Shown piece by piece: positions 1 to 9,186 of a DNA stretch of 64,000 nt (its first letter is position 1; each line of letters begins with the position of its first letter). This DNA is from Clostridium chromiireducens (lineage in GTDB: Bacteria > Bacillota > Clostridia > Clostridiales > Clostridiaceae): contig NZ_MZGT01000017.1 in assembly GCF_002029255.1 (NCBI RefSeq), positions 1 to 64,000 of the forward strand, written 5' to 3'. The translations under genes and the position numbers were made by a program. Under the pieces are notes generated by a model. That model saw nothing but the letters and a program-made list of their open reading frames with translations. It did no database searches and was not told where the DNA came from.

Positions 1-210
<210 letters not shown>

Positions 211-317
211 AAAAGTTTAATCTTAGCTTACTCAAAAAAAATTGCTGGTTTACTTAAATGTATTTATCATATTCTGTTCAATTTTCAAAGATCTTGTCGC
301 CCTCAAGCAACTCATTT

Positions 318-346
318 AGTTTATCATCTACTCAACTTAATGTCAA
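318..346 (-). promoter_or_regulatory. sigma-A promoter of the rRNA operon
   Basis: On the minus strand TTGACA (346-341) is followed by a 17-bp spacer and TAAACT (323-318). The start point should fall near 311, giving a leader of about 100 nt before 16S. The leader holds GATCTTTGAAAATTGAACA (near 274-292), the boxA-like antitermination motif usual in Firmicutes rrn leaders. Confidence 0.8.
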
Positions 347-626
347 CACTTTTTTCAAAAACATTTTTTCTTGATTCTCAGTGCTTTTCATCAACTTCCG
401 TGACAACAAAACTTATTATATCACCATATTTGTCTGTCACATTTTATTATTTACTATTTTTCGATAAATATTCTCTATATTCTCTATTATACTCCACGAT
501 TCTAACTTATATACAAAGAGATACACTAGGCTATGTTTGTATAGCCCAGTTTCTATCCTTAGCTATATTTATCTTAAATCCAGCTGTTTTCAACTATTTG
601 CAAAATCACAAATAAAATATTATCTT
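347..626. other. AT-rich spacer between rRNA promoter and M13 peptidase gene
   Basis: I see no gene here. Open frames on the plus strand lack a ribosome binding site and have no recognisable protein content. The stretch probably carries upstream elements of the rRNA promoter and the 3' trailer of the peptidase gene, which ends at 627. Confidence 0.5.
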
Positions 627-2684
627 TTACCATATTCCTACCCTATCTTCTGGATTTACGTACATCTTATCTCCCTCTTTTATATCATATGTTTTATAAA
701 ATTCCTCAAATTGAGATAAAACTGCATTCACTCTAACCTTTTTAGGGGCATGAGGATCATTGCTTAGCAAATATTCTCTTATCTCTTTAGTCGAAACCTC
801 CCTCCAGATTGTCGCATAATTTTCAAACAAATCCTTCAGGTTAGGATTTTCTGCTTTTTTAGCTACATCTAAAACACAGGCTATACCACCTAAATCACTT
901 ATATTTTCTCCAACAGTTAAGAATCCATTTACAAACTTCCCATCACTCATTTCTATTTTGGAGTAATAATCTACTACTTTTTTACTTCTATTAGTAAATT
1001 CTTTATAATCAGTGTCATTCCACCATCTTTTTAGTTTACCAGTCTCATCAAACTGCGCCCCTGTATTATCAAATGCATGAGTAAGCTCATGACCTATAAC
1101 AACTCCAATCCCTCCAAGGTTCTTTTCCTTTTTAGCATTCTTATCATAAAATGGTGGCTGCAATATTCCTGCTGGAAAAACAATTTCATTATTTAACGCG
1201 TTATAATAAGCATTAACTGTACAAGCACCCATGTTCCATTCATTTTTATTTACAGGTTTGTTTAATTTGAGAAATTGTTTTCCAATCTGTGATACATAAA
1301 TATTCATTACATTCTCTATTAAAGAACCATCCTCATCGTAGGATTTTATTTCTATATCGCTATAATCATTCCACTCATCAGGGTATCCTATTTTCACTGT
1401 AACACTTTCTAACTTACTAAGAGCTTTTTCTTTGGTCTGTTTGCTCATCCACGAAATATTTTGTATTCTGTTCTCAAAATTTTCTATAATTTCTTTTGCT
1501 ATATTTTCTACATCCTTTTTGGATTCTTGGTCGAAGTGTTTATCCACATATAATTTACTTATTAATTCATTTAATTGATTGCTTACAAATCTTACTCCAC
1601 TACCTTCACTTAATTCAGTCGATTCTACTCCATAAAACGCTTTTCTTAATCCATCACTAGCCTCTCTATGCTTAGATGTTAAGAAACTATCTGTGTTTAA
1701 AAGTATACTTGTTTTTAAAAATACTTTCATATTATTTAGATTATCATCAATCATATATGAGTTGACCAATTTTAACTCTTCAGGATTTTCAACTATTATT
1801 TTAGTATTATTACTTATACCTAAGTTTGATAATAGTTCTGAAAATTTGATATTGGGCGCTAATTTTTCAAGACTTTTAATATTATACACGTTATAAGACT
1901 TCTGAATTCTATTCTGATCCTTGGCCTCTTCCTCATACGATGGTATCTTTTCCGCTATATTGCTTTCAATGTTATAAAATACTTCCGCATTCGCTTTTGA
2001 ATCTTCTTGATTCTCTCCATATAACGTATATAATCTAGTCAAATATTCAAGATACACTTGTTTTATTTCGTGATTTTTATCGCCAGATTCTTTGTAGTAG
2101 TGTGAATTCCCAAGTCCAAGGTTACTTGATGATATATAAAGAACATTAGTACTACTATCTTTATAATCAGGTCCAACTCCTAAATTTACTAATGATTGAA
2201 AATATGAAAATTCCACATCATTAATAATATTTTTTAAATCCTCTACACTATTAATTTCATCAATCTTGTTTATGTATTTCTCTATAGGCTTTACCCCTAA
2301 TTCGTTTCTTTGTTTCATATCTAAATAATTATTGTATAAATTTAAAATTTTTAATTCGTCACTATTTTTATCGTATTTATCTTTATTTACTTGTATATCT
2401 TTTATTATATTAAGTATACCTTCATTAACTCTTCCACATACTTCTTCAAATGTCCCATAAGAAACGTACCCACTTTGAAGTTTTGTACTCGACAGCCATT
2501 CCTTATTTATTGCAGTATAAAAATCATCTTGCATCCTAACATCTTGGCTACACTCTGTTCTACTAATTGTGCTGTTTGCTCTATTAAGTTCCGAGCTATA
2601 TGCACTAACCTTTAAAGGTAATGATATATTTAAAATAAATACTATTACTATTGACGCAAATTTCCTTAGTATATTTTTTCTCAT
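627..2684 (-). CDS. Secreted M13-family zinc metallopeptidase (PepO/neprilysin-like)
   Basis: Predicted endopeptidase of 685 aa, the usual M13 length. Residues 1-28 form a signal peptide (basic start, hydrophobic core, VSA before the likely cleavage site). The N-terminal helical M13 domain begins with the DDFYTAINKEWL motif. The catalytic domain has NAYYN near residue 493, the zinc motif HELTH near 531 and the third zinc ligand in ENISDLGG near 593. The C-terminus (PEDRVGIW) keeps the family's final Trp but lacks the Cys of the mammalian CxxW ending. A good Shine-Dalgarno, AGGAGG, precedes the ATG. No sorting signal or membrane anchor is visible at the C-terminus, so release from the cell is likely. 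It appears monocistronic, separated from the next upstream gene by a terminator at 2826-2869. The peptide substrates are unknown. Confidence 0.93.
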   Translation of the reverse strand: MRKNILRKFASIVIVFILNISLPLKVSAYSSELNRANSTISRTECSQDVRMQDDFYTAINKEWLSSTKLQSGYVSYGTFEEVCGRVNEGILNIIKDIQVNKDKYDKNSDELKILNLYNNYLDMKQRNELGVKPIEKYINKIDEINSVEDLKNIINDVEFSYFQSLVNLGVGPDYKDSSTNVLYISSSNLGLGNSHYYKESGDKNHEIKQVYLEYLTRLYTLYGENQEDSKANAEVFYNIESNIAEKIPSYEEEAKDQNRIQKSYNVYNIKSLEKLAPNIKFSELLSNLGISNNTKIIVENPEELKLVNSYMIDDNLNNMKVFLKTSILLNTDSFLTSKHREASDGLRKAFYGVESTELSEGSGVRFVSNQLNELISKLYVDKHFDQESKKDVENIAKEIIENFENRIQNISWMSKQTKEKALSKLESVTVKIGYPDEWNDYSDIEIKSYDEDGSLIENVMNIYVSQIGKQFLKLNKPVNKNEWNMGACTVNAYYNALNNEIVFPAGILQPPFYDKNAKKEKNLGGIGVVIGHELTHAFDNTGAQFDETGKLKRWWNDTDYKEFTNRSKKVVDYYSKIEMSDGKFVNGFLTVGENISDLGGIACVLDVAKKAENPNLKDLFENYATIWREVSTKEIREYLLSNDPHAPKKVRVNAVLSQFEEFYKTYDIKEGDKMYVNPEDRVGIW

Positions 2685-2825
2685 AGCTATCCTCCTTAGT
2701 ACGTTAATTATTTTAGAATATAAGTTTTATATTTTCAGTAATATTGCAACTTATTCTAAATAAAAAATGATTCTATAATATTATTCAATTTATCTCCTTA
2801 AATAATACATGGTTTTAAAATAAAC

Positions 2826-2869
2826 AAAGAACTATCTCGAAATAGTGAGTTATTTCGAGATAGTTCTTT
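2826..2869 (-). terminator. Terminator of the ATP-grasp/DUF350 operon
   Basis: A perfect 19-bp inverted repeat with a 6-nt loop (2826-2844 / 2851-2869). On the minus strand it is followed by a U-rich stretch, and it lies 65 nt downstream of the DUF350 stop codon. It may work in both directions. Confidence 0.85.
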
Positions 2870-2933
2870 CCCACGGATAATTACAAACTCTATGAAGAAC
2901 AAATATCCTTGTTTATGTTCTAATTGAATTACT

Positions 2934-3143
2934 TTATGCTACAACTCCAGAAATTATTATACCTATAGCAATCATGAAACCAGCTATAACAATAGCTACT
3001 GCCATATTCTTATCTTTTAGTTCTTGATTAAAATCAATTCTTGTTAATACTTTATCAAAAAACCAATATCCAAAAACCAAGAGAATAATACCAATTAATC
3101 CGAAGATAATACTTGAAATAATGCTATTTGTAATGTTATTCAT
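2934..3143 (-). CDS. DUF350-family small membrane protein (YjfL-like)
   Basis: A 69-aa protein with two hydrophobic helices (about residues 7-27 and 46-68) joined by a polar loop holding ELKDKNMAVAIVIAG. This is the conserved DUF350 pattern, a charged loop ending in a KN-AVAI motif and running into the second helix. E. coli YjfL and relatives have two such units; this one has a single unit and presumably oligomerises. AAGGGGG serves as the ribosome binding site. It is the last gene of the operon running from 7198. DUF350 genes commonly sit beside glutathionylspermidine-synthase-like ATP-grasp genes (E. coli yjfC/yjfL/yjfM, ygiBC), matching the order here. Its biochemical role is unknown. Confidence 0.85.
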   Translation of the reverse strand: MNNITNSIISSIIFGLIGIILLVFGYWFFDKVLTRIDFNQELKDKNMAVAIVIAGFMIAIGIIISGVVA

Positions 3144-3282
3144 TAAACTTTTCCCCCTTAAAATATATAATTATATAAAATATTATTTACTCTTTATCTA
3201 GATAATTATAAAAAACAAAATCACAATTTTGCATTTAAATATTTTGCTTGCATAAGCACAACATATCTATCGCTACTTTAAA

Positions 3283-5745
3283 TTATTGATTAATATAAGT
3301 AGGCATATATATTGCATTTTTATTAGTTATAAAATCACCCATTCTTGTATAAATCCCACAAGGTTTATCATCTGTTATATATACTCCTAATACAGGAAAC
3401 TGATATTTCTTTGATTTTCCCATTGTTGAATATATATCAATACATATTGGTTTAATATTAACCCTATCTTGAAAAATAATATTTTCTAACTCTTGATCTA
3501 TCTTATTATAACTTATGTCAATACCCATTCCCTCTCTTGAGAGATATGGTTTAATCACATAATCCGATGAAAGTTTTTCATCTTCCTCTACACTTGTATA
3601 TGGTATATATCTTAATATAAACTTTTCCTCATCCTCAGAAAAAAAGTTTTTCCCTAAAAGCTCATATATTACCGCTAAAAATGCCTTTGACTGAGTTATC
3701 AATGTATGTGCTGGGTTTATTAAGTAATCTCCAGAATTAAGAGGCTCTATTATATCTCTCATCTCCTCCTCAAAATAAAACCAATCTAAGGGGTAATGCC
3801 TATATATTGCATCTATTTCTTCCCCATAAAGGAAAATCTTATTATTGACTACTTTCAAATCATACACATTACCAAGAATAATATTATAATCTTTCAATTC
3901 CTTTAATACTTCTGATATTATATTACTTGTATATATATCTTCATAATACCAGGAAGTCACCACTGCAATATTGTTTATACTTTTTGATTTCTTAAACTCT
4001 TCCAATATAATAAAAAATGTTTTTCTTATCTCACCTCTAAGCTTTTCATTAGGATCCTCATACTCAATATTAAGCTTTTTCTTAACTATAGAGTTCCCTC
4101 CGATAGACTCAACTAAGCCTGCTGGAGTTTCTGAGTTAAATTCCAAAATTTTTAAATTACCATCATTGTCAACAACAAAATCTATCCTTCCTAAAGCACA
4201 AAGTACAGAAGTTAAGGATTTAGAAACCAACTTATAAAGTTTTTCTGGTATTCCAAGTATTTTTCCAAATATATCTATGTTTTTCTGGATATGAGGATAC
4301 ATTCTCTTTAATATTTCACAAAACTTTTCACTTACATATAGCATTTCTTCATGGAGATTTTTCTTTATAATTAAAGAGTCCAATGAAATATATTCATTAA
4401 CATTAGTATACGCACCTGTAAAATTATACTTAAAAGCAATTTCTTCTATTACTTCATTCCATGTGTCACATCTATTTTCAGCTTCAAACTTTTTTACCAA
4501 AATAGGAAACTCTTGAACCCCTAAAGGACACATCCAAGTATAATTATCATTAGTAAGGAAGTTTTCGCTCCATCTTACTAAAAAACCTTGTACTTTATCT
4601 TTGATTAAGTAAACACCAAAATTCCCAAAAGCTGAAGTTGGAATGTTCATGTTATTATTACTTGGAACATAAGTATATTCCTGCTTAATATCTATTATAT
4701 TTTGCCGTACATGTATCTTATTACTTTCATATATAATCTTAATTTGTGTATTCCATTCTTCCTGAGTATACAACTTACCAATATAAACTTCTTGACTATA
4801 TCTTCCTAGCGAAGACTTAACAACATAATTATCCTTATTACTCATTACTTCTTCAATTCCATTTGCAGTTAATATTTCGGTATAAGGAATACATTGAGTT
4901 ATAACCTCCTTATCTCTTGAAGAAATAAGGTTTGAATCTTCCTTAACTAAATCCCAAAGGTAAGCAAAAAAACCTTTTGCTTGAATAGCTATAATTCTCG
5001 GATCATTTATTAACAAAAGTTTACCATTATCCGCACATTCTAAAATTTCCTCTATATTCGAAATTTCATTGCAAAATTCAGTTGGAAACAATCGTAAAAT
5101 TATAGGCAGCTTAATACTAGAATATCCATAAACATCTCCATCTCTAACAGATAAATTGTTAGGCCCAACCTGCACTATATTAATATTAGTATCTTTAAAG
5201 ACATGTTTAAAATAGTAACTGTGATGCAACTCTTCATAATGACAGGGATCCATCAAAAACCCCACATTAATCTTTTCATCACTTTTAGTGTAACTAATAC
5301 AGATTTCCATTAGCTCCTTCATAAATACCTCTAAAAAATTACTGTTTAGATTTCCACTAAAATTACTTTTCCCTGCCAGATGCATTTCTTTTTGCCCACA
5401 AGGTTTGTCATAATTAAATTCAGCAAAATAAATTCTATCGTTAACATCTCTAAAAGTGTCATATCTCGCCCAAAACATTGTTGAGATTGGGCACTTTAAG
5501 TTAAATATCTTATCTTTAAAAATAAAATCATCAAAGTAATTTAATAGTTTTTTGTGTTTATCATTACTCTCTTTTAGTATCTCTAAGGATATCTTGTTTA
5601 TTTCTTCACTATAATACACCATTTTTTCATATGTACTCACTTCAAAATAGAAAGGTATTTGTGAATGGACATATTCTTCACCTAAAGAACTTACCATATA
5701 ATTATTAAATAAAACATCCTCAATATAATTTATTTGTTTTTCCAT
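3283..5745 (-). CDS. Double-module glutathionylspermidine-synthase-like ATP-grasp ligase
   Basis: 820 aa, about twice the length of YjfC/YgiC proteins (about 386 aa), because two GSP_synth modules are present in tandem. Module 1 (about 1-420) has RYDTFRDVNDRIYFAEFNYD, then NDPR, then QAKGFFAYLWD, and a VVKSSLGRYSQEV nucleotide-binding stretch. Module 2 (about 480-820) has the family signature RIDFVVDNDGNLKILEFNSE, then TPAGLVES, NPAHTLITQSKAFLAV and YVIKPYLSREGMGI. The family forms amide bonds using ATP. True Gsp synthetases join glutathione to spermidine, but this protein lacks the N-terminal CHAP amidase, so the substrate is unknown. Both modules keep the Lys/Arg/Glu-rich ATP-grasp blocks, so neither looks clearly dead. 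It lies between a Gly/Ser-rich lipoprotein-like gene and a DUF350 gene. Peptide or protein-tail modification is an inference from context. Confidence 0.85.
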   Translation of the reverse strand: MEKQINYIEDVLFNNYMVSSLGEEYVHSQIPFYFEVSTYEKMVYYSEEINKISLEILKESNDKHKKLLNYFDDFIFKDKIFNLKCPISTMFWARYDTFRDVNDRIYFAEFNYDKPCGQKEMHLAGKSNFSGNLNSNFLEVFMKELMEICISYTKSDEKINVGFLMDPCHYEELHHSYYFKHVFKDTNINIVQVGPNNLSVRDGDVYGYSSIKLPIILRLFPTEFCNEISNIEEILECADNGKLLLINDPRIIAIQAKGFFAYLWDLVKEDSNLISSRDKEVITQCIPYTEILTANGIEEVMSNKDNYVVKSSLGRYSQEVYIGKLYTQEEWNTQIKIIYESNKIHVRQNIIDIKQEYTYVPSNNNMNIPTSAFGNFGVYLIKDKVQGFLVRWSENFLTNDNYTWMCPLGVQEFPILVKKFEAENRCDTWNEVIEEIAFKYNFTGAYTNVNEYISLDSLIIKKNLHEEMLYVSEKFCEILKRMYPHIQKNIDIFGKILGIPEKLYKLVSKSLTSVLCALGRIDFVVDNDGNLKILEFNSETPAGLVESIGGNSIVKKKLNIEYEDPNEKLRGEIRKTFFIILEEFKKSKSINNIAVVTSWYYEDIYTSNIISEVLKELKDYNIILGNVYDLKVVNNKIFLYGEEIDAIYRHYPLDWFYFEEEMRDIIEPLNSGDYLINPAHTLITQSKAFLAVIYELLGKNFFSEDEEKFILRYIPYTSVEEDEKLSSDYVIKPYLSREGMGIDISYNKIDQELENIIFQDRVNIKPICIDIYSTMGKSKKYQFPVLGVYITDDKPCGIYTRMGDFITNKNAIYMPTYINQ

Positions 5746-5841
5746 ATCACACTTCTCTTTCTATAAGATATATAGAACAAATATGAATCTCAGTATTTCT
5801 GACTAATTTTATTCTTACTCCAGAATCATTTTTAACATAAA

Positions 5842-6177
5842 TTAGCTAGATGAACTTCCTCCTATTGAACCCGAATATCCAGAAGACTTTCCACCTGATG
5901 AACTTATGCTGCTTTTCCCGCTTGAAGAGCCATCACTTATAGAAGACTTACCGCCTGATGATCCTCCAGTAAATCCATGCCACCCTCCGGAAGTGCCTCC
6001 ACTGCTGTATCCATTGTCTTCCTCATCTTTCTCTTTTTCTTGAGGATTATAACATCCTGCGAAACCAAGAGGACTACTAACCATAAATGTTGCAGCTACC
6101 GCTATCGCTAATGCTTTTTTCTTGTTCCCCTTTGCTATATCCTTTATCTCCTTTGATATTTCTTCAATATCTTTCAT
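5842..6177 (-). CDS. Small lipoprotein-like protein with Gly/Ser-rich tail
   Basis: 111 aa. Residues 1-20 are charged, residues 20-41 are hydrophobic and end in GFAGC with Cys42, a plausible but non-canonical lipobox. Residues 44-55 are acidic, and from about 57 to the end the chain is almost entirely Gly and Ser with a repeated SGGKSS/SSGKSS unit. The start codon overlaps the stop of the previous gene by one base (TAATG), which implies translational coupling. It is directly followed by the ATP-grasp ligase gene. I do not recognise a named family. Similar low-complexity, lipoprotein-like partners (YgiB/YjfM, DUF1190) accompany YgiC/YjfC ligases in enterobacteria, so this may be the protein that the ligase acts on. 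That role is inferred from context only. Confidence 0.7.
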   Translation of the reverse strand: MKDIEEISKEIKDIAKGNKKKALAIAVAATFMVSSPLGFAGCYNPQEKEKDEEDNGYSSGGTSGGWHGFTGGSSGGKSSISDGSSSGKSSISSSGGKSSGYSGSIGGSSSS

Positions 6178-6806
6178 TACAACATCACCCTTATTATTTC
6201 TACCTTTATATCTTTACTTATAGAGTCTATATAAGCCCTTAGATCTTCTTTTAATTCACCTCTAGTTAAAATAACAACTCCATTGTATTTAAGTTCTTTT
6301 AACATGTTTACATATGGAAGGTCATCCTCCCCTACTCCGTACTGATTATTTAATTTATCTTCTAAATATTTAACTTCTAAATTATTGTCATATCTGTTAC
6401 TAGGAATTAGCATAACAATTTTATTAGAGTTTACCTTATTTAATTTTAATCCATTATTTATTAATTTACTTATACCCACCCTATCTCCAACGATACCAAA
6501 CGGGTGAAATAAAAGATTAATATTCAGAATTGGTTTAATGCTATATTTGTTATTTAATACAAGTGCAGTATCCAATATTTCGTTAAGAGGTAAATCAACT
6601 ATTGTAAAATTATTTTCATCAAGATTTTCTTTTATCTTGTCCACCACATCTTGCCTACACTTATTTTCACTTCCCGCCTTTAGCTCAAAATTTTCGTAAG
6701 TTTGCAGCGAGACAAATGGTGTACTTCTGAAAAAGCCCTGAAATGGCCCTAACCCTGATTTCCATGTCCTGTATAGCTTTCTTAAATCTACATCCTGCAG
6801 TTTCAT
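6177..6806 (-). CDS. Hypothetical protein in the ATP-grasp operon
   Basis: 209 aa, not recognised. It has no signal peptide or membrane span. It begins with a Trp/aromatic-rich segment (KLYRTWKSGLGPFQGFFRST), then an alternating helix/strand pattern with hydrophobic strand-like runs (NKIVMLIPS near 130, YNGVVILTRG near 176, IKVEIIRVML at the end), suggesting an alpha/beta fold. Its stop overlaps the next start (TAATG) and it starts 8 nt after the upstream gene, so it is firmly in the operon. Its conserved association with the ligase could be tested by neighbourhood search. Confidence 0.6.
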   Translation of the reverse strand: MKLQDVDLRKLYRTWKSGLGPFQGFFRSTPFVSLQTYENFELKAGSENKCRQDVVDKIKENLDENNFTIVDLPLNEILDTALVLNNKYSIKPILNINLLFHPFGIVGDRVGISKLINNGLKLNKVNSNKIVMLIPSNRYDNNLEVKYLEDKLNNQYGVGEDDLPYVNMLKELKYNGVVILTRGELKEDLRAYIDSISKDIKVEIIRVML

Positions 6807-6814
6807 TGAAATGC

Positions 6815-7198
6815 CTACCTTTCATAAGTGACAGCATAAATTCCATCTAAGGATATACACTGCTTAAAACCATCTTCAGTTATAAAAACCAAGTGACTAT
6901 CTCCACCTTCGTCTTCATGAACTTCACCTTTAAATGAAATATTGGGTTCAGAATTTTGCCAAGATTTTATATTCGAGTATATATTAATTTCCTTAGCATA
7001 TGACAAAAATCCATATGGGAGCTTATATATAAAAGCGAAGTTATTCTTCAAAGAAAGTATCTGTCTATATTTCTTATGTTCACAAATTGTATCAATTGCC
7101 AGTACTCCATTATATGTAGAATTAACCTCTCCCTCAAGTACTTCTGTAGGAATATCATTAAACCATTCATCGTAAGTCTTATAAATATAAATTTCCAT
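6815..7198 (-). CDS. Hypothetical protein, first gene of the ATP-grasp operon
   Basis: 127 aa, not recognised. It is soluble, acidic, and rich in aromatic residues and predicted strands (MEIYIYKTYDEWF, then GVLAIDTI, FAFIYKLPYGFLSY, DSHLVFITEDGFKQC). This looks like an all-beta or alpha+beta domain rather than an enzyme with an obvious catalytic motif. It starts about 54 bases downstream of a minus-strand promoter-like pair (7252-7280) and leads the five-gene operon ending at 2934. Function unknown. Confidence 0.55.
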   Translation of the reverse strand: MEIYIYKTYDEWFNDIPTEVLEGEVNSTYNGVLAIDTICEHKKYRQILSLKNNFAFIYKLPYGFLSYAKEINIYSNIKSWQNSEPNISFKGEVHEDEGGDSHLVFITEDGFKQCISLDGIYAVTYER

Positions 7199-7251
7199 TC
7201 TTACCTCACACTTGTTATATTAATAGTAATATTATAATCTATTTCTTCTTA

Positions 7252-7280
7252 ATTACATACTATAACTTATAAATTTTCAA
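7252..7280 (-). promoter_or_regulatory. Probable sigma-A promoter of the ATP-grasp operon
   Basis: On the minus strand TTGAAA (7280-7275), a 17-bp spacer, then TGTAAT (7257-7252). It sits about 54 bases upstream of the first operon gene. The surroundings are very AT-rich, so chance matches are possible. Confidence 0.5.
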
Positions 7281-7322
7281 AATTTTATTATATATAGAAT
7301 TAATTATAAATTTGTTTCTTAT

Positions 7323-7351
7323 TTGAAATTGTGATTTTATATTATTATACT
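7323..7351 (+). promoter_or_regulatory. Probable sigma-A promoter for the 7388 gene
   Basis: TTGAAA (7323-7328), a 17-bp spacer and TATACT (7346-7351). A strong AAGGAGG ribosome binding site (7370-7376) and ATG at 7388 follow. The promoter is divergent from that of the ATP-grasp operon. Confidence 0.6.
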
Positions 7352-7387
7352 AAAAATATATGTTTTAATAAGGAGGCACCTTAGTTA

Positions 7388-7915
7388 ATGATTTCATTTA
7401 TTAAATTACATTCAGAAATTTTCATTCTATTATTCCTTTTATTTTTAACAATTGATGCTTTTATACTAATTATAAAATTCACAAATAATTTAGATTCTCG
7501 TCCAAATCTAAAAATTTCATATGATATCTCAAAGAGTTACTATCTGGGTTCTTTTTATGATAATGAGTATATATTAGTAATTATAAACTTAACCATTGAA
7601 AATAAGTCAGCGAAATCTGTTGATATTTTAAACATAAAACTACTTAATAGAGATAGACCATATTTGGCAACCATGCCTAAGATTAAAGATATCACTAATG
7701 AATATAAATCCAGATCTATTAATCTTAATATTATTTCAGACAATATCCTTCTCAAAAACATGAACATTCCTTCACAAGATACAATTAATGGATATGCAGT
7801 TTTTGACAATGTTGACTTAATCACTGATAATAGAGATTACACTATTATTGTTGAAACTCCTAGGAAAGTTTTCACGAGTCAAATTGCTCTAAAGCCATCT
7901 GATGGAATCTTTTGA
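7388..7915 (+). CDS. Membrane-anchored hypothetical protein
   Basis: 175 aa. Residues 9-31 form one strong hydrophobic helix (FILLFLLFLTIDAFILIIKF). The remaining 140 residues look like a beta-rich domain, with EYILVIINLTIENKSAKSV and DYTIIVETP resembling immunoglobulin- or DUF-type sandwiches. Orientation is not certain, but the domain is probably outside the cell. The start is well defined by AAGGAGG. It reads divergently from the ATP-grasp operon and is followed 150 nt later by a sugar-binding-protein gene. I do not recognise a family. Confidence 0.6.
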   Translation: MISFIKLHSEIFILLFLLFLTIDAFILIIKFTNNLDSRPNLKISYDISKSYYLGSFYDNEYILVIINLTIENKSAKSVDILNIKLLNRDRPYLATMPKIKDITNEYKSRSINLNIISDNILLKNMNIPSQDTINGYAVFDNVDLITDNRDYTIIVETPRKVFTSQIALKPSDGIF

Positions 7916-8065
7916 TCAAGTAATCCATTATAAAAATAATTTATTTTTTTATAAATTGCTTTTTATTCTCATTATCATAAATATTATTATTCCTTTCACG
8001 CATAAATTTTCTCATTAGAGAAAACCTAATAAATATTATAATTTCTACTAGTACTATGGAGGATA

Positions 8066-9130
8066 ATGATGAAAATATTCAGAAAAATGCTAACATTCAT
8101 TATTCCAATTGTTATACTTTCCACATCAATTCATGTGATATTAAACAAAATACATTATAATACCTGTTTATCTTCTGCTAACACAGGAGGGATAACTAAT
8201 ATAGGAGTACTATTTTTTAAGCTTGATGATCCATATATGTCATTGGTTAAACAAAGTCTTGATAATATTCAAAAGCAACACGAAAATACTGTAAAATTCA
8301 CATTCTTTGATGGCAAGGATAATCAAGCTATACAAAATGTAGCTCTAGATTCTATGTTTAGAAATAACTTTGATCTTTTATTGATAGACTTAGTTAATGA
8401 AAATGAAAATGCGGTATTGAATATTATTGTTCAGGCTAAACAAAATAATATTCCAATAATCTTATTTAATTTTGAATTATCTACTATACCAGAAGCTGTT
8501 AAATCTTATAATAAAGTTATCTTTATAGCAACAGATTCAAGAAAATCTGGAGTTTTACAAAGCAAACTGATCATAGATAAATGGATTACAGATAAAGAAA
8601 TTATAGATAAAAATAAAGATAATAAGATTCAATATATTATGTTAAAAGGTAATGCAGACAGTAAAGCGACAATTTACAGAAGTGACTATTGTATCTCAAC
8701 AATTAATGATTCAGGAATAGAGACTGTTGAATTATCTTCAAAAGTATGTAATTGGGATAAAGAATTAGCTAAATCCAACATAGATTCTTTATTCTTAAGA
8801 TATGGTAATAATTTAGAGATGATAATTTCCAATAATGATGCTATGGCAATCGGGGCTATTGAAGCCTTACAGAAATATGGTTATAACAATGGCGATAAAA
8901 CTAAGACTATACCAGTTTTCGGAATAGACGGAATACCAGAAGCGAAAGATTTAATCAGTAAGGGCTTTATGACTGGCACTGTTATTCAAAATTCTAATGA
9001 ATTAGCCCAAGCACTTTACACTGTTGGAATCAACCTAGTTTCAAATGTAAATCCCTTGGAAAATACAAATTATAAATTTGATAAAACTGGATTTGTAATC
9101 GAAATGCCCTATTATGAATATACAAAATGA
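8066..9130 (+). CDS. Galactose/glucose-type periplasmic-binding protein (MglB-like), orphan
   Basis: 354 aa, periplasmic-binding-protein type 1 fold of the MglB group. It has an N-terminal hydrophobic signal or anchor segment (about 10-25), then IGVLFFKLDDPYMSLVKQSL (the MglB first strand and sugar-contacting loop), LLIDLVNE, IPIILFNFEL, ISNNDAMAIGAIEALQKYG and VFGIDGIPEAKDLI. No lipobox Cys follows the hydrophobic segment, so it may stay anchored by the uncleaved helix. No ABC permease or ATPase is next to it; a sensory role feeding a kinase or chemoreceptor is possible but only inferred. Two ATGs are adjacent (8066 and 8069). GGAGG at 8058-8062 is better spaced from 8069. Confidence 0.8.
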   Translation: MMKIFRKMLTFIIPIVILSTSIHVILNKIHYNTCLSSANTGGITNIGVLFFKLDDPYMSLVKQSLDNIQKQHENTVKFTFFDGKDNQAIQNVALDSMFRNNFDLLLIDLVNENENAVLNIIVQAKQNNIPIILFNFELSTIPEAVKSYNKVIFIATDSRKSGVLQSKLIIDKWITDKEIIDKNKDNKIQYIMLKGNADSKATIYRSDYCISTINDSGIETVELSSKVCNWDKELAKSNIDSLFLRYGNNLEMIISNNDAMAIGAIEALQKYGYNNGDKTKTIPVFGIDGIPEAKDLISKGFMTGTVIQNSNELAQALYTVGINLVSNVNPLENTNYKFDKTGFVIEMPYYEYTK

Positions 9131-9138
9131 TAATAAAA

Positions 9139-9175
9139 ATACCAACAGTTTGGAGTTGCTCTGAACTGTTGGTAT
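9139..9175. terminator. Terminator between sugar-binding gene and tRNA array
   Basis: A 12-bp perfect inverted repeat (ATACCAACAGTT, 9139-9150, with 9164-9175). It lies directly after the plus-strand stop at 9130 and directly after the last minus-strand tRNA, so it can serve both directions. Confidence 0.75.
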
Positions 9176-9186
9176 TACTACTTTCA

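Noticed and set aside
340-719. Plus-strand frames upstream of the M13 peptidase
   Set aside because: Low-complexity translation of AT-rich spacer, no Shine-Dalgarno, partly overlapping the peptidase gene.
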